Shown piece by piece: positions 1-5,587 of a stretch of DNA of 8,123 nt. Numbering within the stretch: position 1 is the stretch's first letter; each line of letters begins with the position of its first letter. The notes beneath the pieces were generated by a model. That model was not told the DNA's origin. It saw only the letters and a program-made list of their open reading frames with translations, and ran no database searches. Origin of the DNA: Actinomycetota bacterium (GTDB lineage: Bacteria > Actinomycetota > Acidimicrobiia > Spongiisociales > UBA5794); contig QMQC01000064.1 in assembly GCA_003648875.1 (NCBI GenBank), positions 1-8,123 of the forward strand. Reading direction: 5' to 3'. Both the position numbers and the translations under genes were made by a program.

Positions 1-478
1 CCACGGGGTTGATTGCCTGATCCAGTGGCATTCGAACGACCTCTGCCGCCCTCTCCTCTGGCCCGATCGGATTCCGGACGCCTGGTTCGACATCTCGAGC
101 AACGAATATGCTGATGCGCTCATCGCAGAACCCGACAGAGGTCCACAGGTCAGTGAGATGATGGAGCGCTCCGGCCCTGTAGCCGGTCTCTTCAACGAGT
201 TCCCTGCGAGCCGCATCTTGGACATCTTCACTGGGATCGTCGAGCTTTCCTGCCGGAATCTCGAGGATCGTGTCGCTGCAGGCTGCCCTGTATTGACTGA
301 GAAGGACAACGTCTTCGCCTGCAAGGGGCACCACGGCAACTGCGCCGGGGTGCTCTATGACAATGCGATCAAACGTCACACCGTCGGGAGACTCGATCGT
401 TCGTCTCGTGATGTCGAGGAACCCGAGGTCGAGGATTCGTTCACGATGGCTGACACGGAATCGGTCCGGATTCGTCAC
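1..478 (-). CDS. Nudix hydrolase, ADP-ribose pyrophosphatase-like (3' end cut by window)
   Basis: Likely hydrolyses ADP-ribose or a similar nucleoside diphosphate derivative in the cytoplasm, which is the usual role of this Nudix branch. About 159 residues are visible; the C-terminus lies beyond base 1. The N-terminal half has the strand pattern of ADPRases (EHPGAVAVVP at 42-51, then LLSQYR at 59-64). The Nudix box spans residues 77-100: G77, E84, R92-E93, E96-E97, G99. The spacing between G77 and E84 is six residues instead of the usual five. After the box, TSVGFCDERI resembles the SPGfsdE segment typical of ADPRases. The GTG start at 478 overlaps the pyrG stop as GTGA, so translation is probably coupled to pyrG; no strong Shine-Dalgarno is visible. 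The position after pyrG matches Rv1700 of M. tuberculosis, an ADP-ribose pyrophosphatase (from memory). The family is certain; the substrate is inferred. Confidence 0.93.
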   Translation of the reverse strand, partial: MTNPDRFRVSHRERILDLGFLDITRRTIESPDGVTFDRIVIEHPGAVAVVPLAGEDVVLLSQYRAACSDTILEIPAGKLDDPSEDVQDAARRELVEETGYRAGALHHLTDLWTSVGFCDERISIFVARDVEPGVRNPIGPEERAAEVVRMPLDQAINPV

Positions 479-2124
479 CGATTCTGCTCGACCGATGCAG
501 CATGTCTGCTCACACCCGCTGCCTCCTCGTTGTGTTTTCGTGCCGCCGTGACCAATCCGTCGAAAAGGGGATGTGGGTTGTCCGGCCGAGATTTCAACTC
601 CGGATGCGCCTGTGTCGCGATGAAGAACGGGTGATCATCGATCTCGATGAACTCGACGAGTCGGTCGTCAGGCGATGTCCCTGAGAGTGTGAGTCCAGCA
701 TCTTCGAGCTGTCGGCGATAGCGGTTGTTGACCTCCCATCGGTGCCGATGCCTCTCATAGACGACTTCCTCGTCGTACAGCCTCCGGACCAGTGAGTCAA
801 CCGCGAGTTTCGCCGGATAGATTCCCAGGCGCATCGTGCCGCCCTTGTCAGATACGTCCTTCTGGGTATCCATGAGGTCGATCACAGGGTCCGGAGACAT
901 GGGATCGAATTCTGACGAATGTGCGTTGGGAAGCCCGACGACGTTTCGAGCATATTCGATAACAGCGCATTGAAGCCCCAAACAGAGCCCAAGGAACGGA
1001 ACACCATGCTCCCTGGCGTATTGGACGGATTTGACCTTGCCTTCGACACCTCGCATCCCGAAACCGCCCGGAACCAGGATGCCGTCAAGGCCGTCGAGAT
1101 AGGATTCAACGAGCATGCCGTCGACGTCATCCGCAGGAACCCATCGGACGTCCACATTGACATCGGCCGTGCGACCGGAGTGGCGCAGCGCCTCGACCAC
1201 GGAGAGGTAGGCATCCGGAAGATCGACGTACTTACCGACAATGCCGATCGTTACCTGCCCCGATGGATTGGCCATCGCGTCGACCATCGCCTCCCATGCC
1301 TCAAGATCGGGCGCAGGTGCGTCCATGTTGAGCTCTCGGAGTACTACATCGTCAAGGCCGGCTTCGTGAAGGGAGAGGGGTACGCCGGATATGTTCGGAA
1401 CATCGACGAGGTTCACAACGGCATCTGTCGCGACGTCACAGAACAGACTGATCTTGCGGGTCGCAGACTCGTCGATCGGTCGGTCGGAGCGTACGACGAT
1501 GATCTCCGGTTGGATGCCTCGACTTCGGAGCTCCGCAACCGAGTGCTGTGTTGGTTTCGTCTTCAGTTCCTCAGAAGTGCTGAGGAAGGGGACCAGAGTG
1601 ACGTGGATGTAGCAGGTATTGCCCACTCCGGCATCTTTTCGCACCTGTCGTATAGCCTCGAGGAACGGGAGGCTTTCGATATCTCCAACGGTCCCACCAA
1701 CCTCCGTGATGACGACGTCCACGTCGTCCCGCTGTCCGATCTTGCGAATGCGCGCCTTGATCTCGTTCGTGATGTGAGGGATGACCTGTACGGTTGCACC
1801 GAGATAGTCACCTCGGCGTTCCTTGCGAATGACCGACTGATAGATCGATCCCGTGGTGACGTTCGAATCCTGGCTCAGATTCTCCCCGACGAAACGCTCG
1901 TAGTGCCCCAGGTCGAGGTCCGTCTCTCCCCCATCATCCGTGACGAACACCTCGCCATGCTCAAAGGGGTTCATGGTCCCGGGATCGACGTTGATATATG
2001 GGTCGAGTTTCTGCAGCACGACCCTGAATCCTCGTGCCTTGAGGAGCCGACCCAGAGATGCCGAGGTGATGCCTTTGCCGAGGCTCGATGTCACCCCGCC
2101 CGTTACGAACACGTGCTTGGTCAC
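475..2124 (-). CDS. pyrG: CTP synthase (glutamine-hydrolysing)
   Basis: Converts UTP to CTP using ATP and glutamine, the last step of de novo pyrimidine nucleotide synthesis, in the cytoplasm. At 549 residues it has the normal family length (E. coli about 545). The N-terminal synthetase domain (about 1-265) opens with the P-loop-like FVTGGVTSSLGKGI at 6-19, including K17, followed by QKLDPYINVDPGTMNPFEHGEV. The C-terminal class I glutamine amidotransferase domain has nucleophile C381 in GLCLGLQC, and H507 and E509 in the AHPE motif, so the catalytic triad is complete. The start is GTG at 2124, set by a strong GGAGG six bases upstream. A candidate promoter lies in the 95-bp gap after recN, so pyrG may be transcribed both by readthrough and on its own. 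The stop overlaps the Nudix start. Identification is secure. Confidence 0.99.
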   Translation of the reverse strand: MTKHVFVTGGVTSSLGKGITSASLGRLLKARGFRVVLQKLDPYINVDPGTMNPFEHGEVFVTDDGGETDLDLGHYERFVGENLSQDSNVTTGSIYQSVIRKERRGDYLGATVQVIPHITNEIKARIRKIGQRDDVDVVITEVGGTVGDIESLPFLEAIRQVRKDAGVGNTCYIHVTLVPFLSTSEELKTKPTQHSVAELRSRGIQPEIIVVRSDRPIDESATRKISLFCDVATDAVVNLVDVPNISGVPLSLHEAGLDDVVLRELNMDAPAPDLEAWEAMVDAMANPSGQVTIGIVGKYVDLPDAYLSVVEALRHSGRTADVNVDVRWVPADDVDGMLVESYLDGLDGILVPGGFGMRGVEGKVKSVQYAREHGVPFLGLCLGLQCAVIEYARNVVGLPNAHSSEFDPMSPDPVIDLMDTQKDVSDKGGTMRLGIYPAKLAVDSLVRRLYDEEVVYERHRHRWEVNNRYRRQLEDAGLTLSGTSPDDRLVEFIEIDDHPFFIATQAHPELKSRPDNPHPLFDGLVTAARKHNEEAAGVSRHAASVEQNR

Positions 2125-2130
2125 GTATCT

Positions 2131-2135
2131 CCTCC
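2131..2135 (-). promoter_or_regulatory. Strong Shine-Dalgarno of pyrG
   Basis: GGAGG on the minus strand, followed by AGATAC and the GTG start. It is the best ribosome binding site in the window and settles the choice of a GTG start. A second purine run (GAGG) lies just upstream, at 2137-2140. Confidence 0.85.
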
Positions 2136-2150
2136 GCCTCGGAAGGTTGG

Positions 2151-2179
2151 ATGATACCAGCGCATTCGTCCGGAATGAA
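2151..2179 (-). promoter_or_regulatory. Candidate pyrG promoter with extended -10
   Basis: On the minus strand, TGGTATCAT at 2159-2151 fits an extended -10 (TGn plus a hexamer matching TATAAT at five of six positions). Seventeen bases upstream is a weak -35, TTCATT (2174-2179, three of six). Initiation about seven bases after the -10 would give a leader of roughly 20 nt ending in the pyrG Shine-Dalgarno. The short dyad CATTC-CGGAC-GAATG (2163-2177) lies mostly in the spacer, where a repressor could act. This is sequence-match evidence only. Confidence 0.45.
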
Positions 2180-2204
2180 CAACCCCCGATCTGAAGCCGG
2201 AATG
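2163..2204. repeat. Short dyad and direct repeat upstream of pyrG
   Basis: CCGGAATG occurs twice (2170-2177 and 2197-2204), 27 bases apart. The GAATG in the first copy pairs with CATTC at 2163-2167 across a 5-base loop. The second copy's GAATGC could instead pair with GCATTC at 2162-2167. This could be an operator or competing RNA stems, but the elements are short enough to be chance. There is no run of T after a stem, so I do not call a terminator for recN. Confidence 0.3.
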
Positions 2205-2219
2205 CTCTGCTGTCAAAGG

Positions 2220-3842
2220 TCAGAGATCGAAATCGGTCGTCTGTCCCTTGACGTCTGCTGCGAGAGCCAGGAGCTCCTGGGCGTGATCCTTGCCTTTCTC
2301 AGATGACGTGAGGCCTGCAAGCATTCTCGAGAGTTCTTCAGCCCGCGCATCGGCTGTGGATTCCGAAATCGATGTTGTCGCGCCCGTGCGTGCAACGACG
2401 TAGTGACGATCCGCAAAAGCTGCGACCTGCGGGAGATGGGTGACGCAGATCACCTGTCGTCCCTCTGCCAGCGAAGCAAGCTTGCGACCCATCGCGAGGG
2501 CAGTCGCTCCCCCGATGCCGGCATCGATCTCATCGAAGGCCACAACATCGGCGTCTGCGCCCCCAGATGCGAGTGTCAGGGCAAGCACGAGCCGACTCAA
2601 TTCTCCGCCGGATGCGATCGATGCGACCGGACCAGGTACCAGAGCGGCGTCGGAGGCGAACATGACCGTCGCCGCATCGGAGCCGTTCCTTGTGGGTGCG
2701 GCCTCGACGAGCGCTATTTCGACAACGGGTGCCTCAAACCCGAGTTCACCCAGGTGAGTCGCAGCGTCCGCGGCGACTCGTGTCGCCGCGGACTGCCTGG
2801 CAGCTCGCAGTGCACCGCCCTGCACATTGAGTACATCGGTCGCCTCTTGGAGTCTGCGGGCGATTCCGTCCGCAGACTCGAGCAGTTCGGCCAACTCATT
2901 CGCACGCACCGCTGCGCTTTTTTGAAACGTGAGAATCGCTTCGAGGGAGTCCCCATACCTTCTCTTCAGCGAAGAGAGGAGCGCGACTCGTTCCTCTGTC
3001 TGCTGTAGTTCGGCGGGATCGACCTCGAGGTCGGATGCGTAGCGAGCGATCTCGGCATTGATGTCTGACACCATTGTCACGACGTCGGATACTTGTGTGG
3101 CCAGATCGACGAGGGAAGCATCGATCTCTGCGGCTGCAGCGAGGGATCGGGCCGCCTCAGCGATCGGCGTGCCAGCGCCGTCATCGCCGAGCCTCGTGAG
3201 CGCCGCGTCGACCGCTGTCGCCAGGACCTCGGCGTTACGGAGTCTGCTCGCTTGATCATGGAGTTGCTGCTCCTCATCAGGGTGGAAGCCGGCCTCAGTG
3301 ATCTCAGAGACCTGGAATCGCAACGTCTCGAGTTCCCTCGCAAGGAGGCGCTGATCAGATCCAAGAAGGTCGGCCTCGCGTCGGACGGATTCAAATTCTT
3401 CCCATGCGACCTCGTAACTTCTTCGCTGTTCGCGCTCCGATCCATTCAGTACATTGTCGATCAGTCGACGCACACCGCTGCCTGTGGCGATCGTGTGTTG
3501 ATCGTGTTGCCCAACGATCGAGATCTGTGGGCCGATGACATCACGCAGAACTGAAGCCGTCGTGATCGCACCGTCGAGGTATGCCTTGGACCTGGTCTGT
3601 GTTACGACCCTTCTCGCAACCTGTTCCTCTTTGCCGACGAAACGAGCGGAGACATCTGCTATCTCTCCGTGAGGTCCTATGAGACTCCTCGGCGCCTGAT
3701 CTCCGACGAGGAGCCTGAGCGCTCCGAGCATCACTGTCTTGCCCGCACCGGTCTCGCCAGTGATGACCGTTAGTCCCTGTCCTGGTTCGAGAATGGCTTC
3801 CGGAATCAGTCCGAGGTTCGAGACGACGACTTCTTCAAGCAT
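2220..3842 (-). CDS. recN: DNA repair protein RecN (SMC-like ATPase)
   Basis: SMC-family ATPase that acts in recombinational repair of double-strand breaks in the nucleoid. It has 540 residues, close to the family norm (about 550-590). The N-terminal half-ATPase has Walker A GETGAGKT at 29-36. A long helical, coiled-coil-like middle follows, including the EERVALLSSLKRRYG stretch near 280-300 that is typical of RecN. The C-terminal half-ATPase has the ABC signature SGGELSRL at 411-418, Walker B VVAFDEID at 433-440 followed by AGIGG, and the switch segment THLPQV at 468-473. The ATG at 3842 was chosen because it begins MLEEVVVSNLGLI, matching the family N-terminus. Upstream in-frame extension would only translate nadK in another frame. 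The start overlaps the nadK stop by 8 nt with no strong Shine-Dalgarno, so coupling is likely. No LexA-type operator was recognised. Two strong inverted repeats lie within codons about 322-359. Confidence 0.98.
   Translation of the reverse strand: MLEEVVVSNLGLIPEAILEPGQGLTVITGETGAGKTVMLGALRLLVGDQAPRSLIGPHGEIADVSARFVGKEEQVARRVVTQTRSKAYLDGAITTASVLRDVIGPQISIVGQHDQHTIATGSGVRRLIDNVLNGSEREQRRSYEVAWEEFESVRREADLLGSDQRLLARELETLRFQVSEITEAGFHPDEEQQLHDQASRLRNAEVLATAVDAALTRLGDDGAGTPIAEAARSLAAAAEIDASLVDLATQVSDVVTMVSDINAEIARYASDLEVDPAELQQTEERVALLSSLKRRYGDSLEAILTFQKSAAVRANELAELLESADGIARRLQEATDVLNVQGGALRAARQSAATRVAADAATHLGELGFEAPVVEIALVEAAPTRNGSDAATVMFASDAALVPGPVASIASGGELSRLVLALTLASGGADADVVAFDEIDAGIGGATALAMGRKLASLAEGRQVICVTHLPQVAAFADRHYVVARTGATTSISESTADARAEELSRMLAGLTSSEKGKDHAQELLALAADVKGQTTDFDL
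2766..2793. repeat. Perfect 12-bp inverted repeat inside recN
   Basis: GTCCGCGGCGAC at 2766-2777 and its exact reverse complement at 2782-2793 flank a 4-base loop (TCGT on the plus strand, ACGA in the recN message). The stem is almost entirely GC. It encodes part of an alanine-rich helix (SAATRVAAD). No U-run follows in the transcript direction, so it does not look like a Rho-independent terminator. Confidence 0.85.
2850..2879. repeat. Perfect 10-bp inverted repeat inside recN
   Basis: GAGTCTGCGG at 2850-2859 pairs exactly with CCGCAGACTC at 2870-2879 across a 10-base loop. It lies 56 bases upstream, in transcript direction, of the 12-bp inverted repeat, within the codons for ESADGIARRL in the helical arm of RecN. 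Confidence 0.8.
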
Positions 3843-4611
3843 GGTCGAGCCCGAATTGCTCCCGTACTGCTTGTGGAAATGGATGTCTCCCGAGTGTGAG
3901 GAACTCCACAGTGGCGTCACCGCGTCGAATGTTGATGGGCTCTTCGGGTGCAACGGTGCAGAGTTCTCTGCCATCGACGTTGATCCGAGCGGGCCTATCG
4001 CCGACCACTGAGATCGTCACGACCGCGTCAGGAGCGAGAACGATGGCTCGAGTGAGCAGACTGTGTGGCGCAATCGGAGTCAGAATCAATACATCAAGGC
4101 TCGAGTCGACTATTGGCCCACCTGCCGACAGGGAATAGGCGGTCGAACCGAGAGGCGACGCGACGATCATCCCATCGGTCCGATAGGTGGCCAGGGGCCT
4201 GTCGTTCACCGTCACGGCCACTTCGATGATGCGCTGGCTGATGACCTTCTCCACGACTATGTCGTTGATTGCTGTGGCCGACGCAGACGACGTCGAGACG
4301 GAGAGAACACTGTGGTGTCTTGTCATGAATCCGTCTGTGCCGATAGCCTCCGCAAGGTCGGCGATCTCATCCTCGGCGAATTCGGCCAGGTATCCGACCC
4401 GGCCGACGTTGACGCCACAAACAGGGATACCTAGCTCGACAGCCATAGATGCGGCCTGCAGGACGGTTCCGTCCCCTCCGATGGCAACGACAGCACTTGG
4501 AGCAGTTCCTTCGATCGAGACACCTTGGTCGGCCAGCAGCCCTGTGAGCATGTCGGCGGTTCCCACCGCTCTGGGATTGTCGTCTCTCACGACGAGTCTG
4601 ACTTGATTCAC
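3835..4611 (-). CDS. nadK: NAD kinase (ATP- or polyphosphate-dependent)
   Basis: Phosphorylates NAD to NADP, supplying the cell's NADP(H) pool. It has 258 residues, at the short end of the family; the M. tuberculosis protein is about 300. The diagnostic GGDGT motif is at 45-49, followed by NVGRVGYLAE (68-77), ND at 116-117, and the glycine/serine-rich nucleotide-binding loop SPLGSTAYSLSAGGP beginning at 152. In most homologues I recall, that loop reads TPTGSTAY, so S152 and L154 are departures. The GTG at 4611 was chosen because it overlaps the tlyA stop as GTGA and gives the normal N-terminus (VNQVRLVVRDDNP). GGGA lies 7 bases upstream as a weak ribosome site. Extension further upstream would only be tlyA sequence in another frame. 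The stop overlaps the recN start by 8 nt. The family is certain; ATP versus polyphosphate preference cannot be read from the sequence. Confidence 0.97.
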   Translation of the reverse strand: MNQVRLVVRDDNPRAVGTADMLTGLLADQGVSIEGTAPSAVVAIGGDGTVLQAASMAVELGIPVCGVNVGRVGYLAEFAEDEIADLAEAIGTDGFMTRHHSVLSVSTSSASATAINDIVVEKVISQRIIEVAVTVNDRPLATYRTDGMIVASPLGSTAYSLSAGGPIVDSSLDVLILTPIAPHSLLTRAIVLAPDAVVTISVVGDRPARINVDGRELCTVAPEEPINIRRGDATVEFLTLGRHPFPQAVREQFGLDHA

Positions 4612-5396
4612 TTCGAATTCCCACTGAGAGTTGATTCGATCGTATCGGATGTGACAGTACCGCGTCCGCGCCTGAAGCAGGCGACGTATTCGACGTTGCC
4701 CTTCGACCCCGTGATCGGCGACTCGATGAGTCCCACGCAACCGATTCCGATCTGTTCGAACGAAGCAAGGACTTCGATCAGCACCTGCATTCGTGCAGAG
4801 GGATCGCGGACCACACCACCTTTGCCGACGCGAGAATGACCTACTTCGAATTGTGGCTTCACCAGGAGAATCCACGTTGCATCCCGGCCTCCAACATCAG
4901 CAAGTTGTCGACGTACGGTGCGAAGGGAGATGAACGACAGGTCAGCAACGACGAACTCGAAAGGAGATCCGAACGACGCTGGGTCAGCCGTCCTGATGTT
5001 TGTGCGCTCGATGACCGTCACCCGGTCATCGCTTCTGATCCGCCAGTGCAACTGCCCATGCCCAACGTCCAATGCAGACACAGTCGACGCGCCACGTTGG
5101 AGGAGGCAGTCGGTGAAGCCACCCGTGGACGCACCAATATCGATAGCTCTGATGCCTCTGACATCGATGTCGAAGGCGTCGAGTCCAGCCATCAGCTTTC
5201 GGCCAGCCCTGCTTACGAACGGCTCAGGACTCGCAACGATGTGTACCGGTTCATCCGGAGCGACAAGGGTCGAGGCCTTTGGACTCGCATTGGTGCCAAC
5301 TCGAACAAGACCGGCATCGATGGCCCGCTTCGCCTCCGTGCGACTCCCGACCAGTTGGCGACGAACAAGCTCTGTGTCGAGTCTGCGACGGGTCAG
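4608..5396 (-). CDS. tlyA: TlyA rRNA 2'-O-methyltransferase with apparent CTG start
   Basis: SAM-dependent methyltransferase; characterised TlyA proteins 2'-O-methylate a cytidine in 23S rRNA (C1920) and, in the mycobacterial type, also C1409 of 16S rRNA, which affects capreomycin sensitivity. From CTG it has 262 residues (M. tuberculosis about 268). Residues 1-60 form the S4 RNA-binding domain (RRRLDTELVRRQLVGSR, then AIDAGLVRVG). VSRAGRKL at 61-68 is the hallmark linker. The SAM motif is DIGASTGGF at 86-94. The likely catalytic tetrad is K67, D152 (VVADLSFIS), K180 (LVKPQFE) and E236 (NVEY). No ATG, GTG or TTG occurs in frame between the upstream stop (5412-5414) and ATG 5192, which lies after the whole S4 domain. 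CTG at 5396 overlaps the previous stop as CTGA and has GGAG eight bases upstream. The C-terminal tail beyond NVEY is as long as in the mycobacterial type. The function is secure; the start codon is inferred. Confidence 0.95.
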   Translation of the reverse strand: MTRRRLDTELVRRQLVGSRTEAKRAIDAGLVRVGTNASPKASTLVAPDEPVHIVASPEPFVSRAGRKLMAGLDAFDIDVRGIRAIDIGASTGGFTDCLLQRGASTVSALDVGHGQLHWRIRSDDRVTVIERTNIRTADPASFGSPFEFVVADLSFISLRTVRRQLADVGGRDATWILLVKPQFEVGHSRVGKGGVVRDPSARMQVLIEVLASFEQIGIGCVGLIESPITGSKGNVEYVACFRRGRGTVTSDTIESTLSGNSK

Positions 5397-5587
5397 GGGG
5401 CGGTCTCCGCTTCAGCCTCGGGTGTGATCCCGGTTTGGTCCAGTTCTCGCTGCAGACCAGCGGCAAGACCTTCGGCGATGTCAGGCGCATCGGCGGGGTC
5501 GACGGAATCGAGCGCGTCAGGTGCCGGCTGGGTATCTTCGACGGTTTCGGGGACTCGGTCTTCACTCATGCTTGCATTATCCCTCAT
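5393..5587 (-). CDS. Small acidic protein of unknown function (Rv1693 position)
   Basis: A 64-residue protein I cannot assign to a named family. It has 17 Asp/Glu against 3 Arg and no Lys, Cys, His, Phe, Tyr or Trp. It is rich in Ala and Pro, as expected for a largely disordered chain, with one possible amphipathic helix (AEGLAAGLQRELDQTGI, 38-54). No signal peptide or membrane segment is seen. ATG at 5587 overlaps the HAD stop as ATGA. An alternative ATG at 5569 (residue 7) has GAGGG 11 bases upstream and could be the true start. Its stop overlaps the tlyA CTG. In M. tuberculosis a short hypothetical gene, Rv1693, sits between the HAD phosphatase and tlyA (from memory), so the position appears conserved, which supports a real gene. 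A role in translating or partnering TlyA is only conjecture. Confidence 0.75.
   Translation of the reverse strand: MRDNASMSEDRVPETVEDTQPAPDALDSVDPADAPDIAEGLAAGLQRELDQTGITPEAEAETAP
5405..5408 (-). promoter_or_regulatory. Shine-Dalgarno supporting the CTG start of tlyA
   Basis: GGAG on the minus strand, with an 8-base spacer to CTG at 5396-5394. It decides the start, since no standard start codon is available. GCGG-AGA-CCGC (5410-5400) could fold into a small GC stem that hides this site until ribosomes translating the upstream small gene open it. Confidence 0.65.

Noticed and set aside
158..634. A 158-codon open frame on the plus strand
   Set aside because: It is antisense to the Nudix gene and the end of pyrG, both clear by motif, and its product resembles no protein family I know.
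919..2154. A 411-codon open frame on the plus strand opposite pyrG
   Set aside because: It lies antisense to an unmistakable CTP synthase, has no recognisable domain and no convincing ribosome site. Long antisense frames are expected opposite GC-rich genes.
2211..2216. TTGACA just after the recN stop, a perfect -35 hexamer
   Set aside because: At 16-18 bases downstream the sequence (around CAGATC) matches no -10. The extended -10 at 2151-2156 is too far away to pair with it, so I did not call it part of the promoter.
4612..4875. Upstream extension of nadK to 4875
   Set aside because: The extra 88 codons are a second frame over tlyA with shadow-like composition; the GTG at 4611 gives the normal family N-terminus.
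5251..5565. A 104-codon minus-strand frame over tlyA and the small gene
   Set aside because: It is out of frame with the tlyA S4 domain and the small acidic gene, both better supported; its composition (Arg, Ser, Pro rich) is typical of shadow frames.
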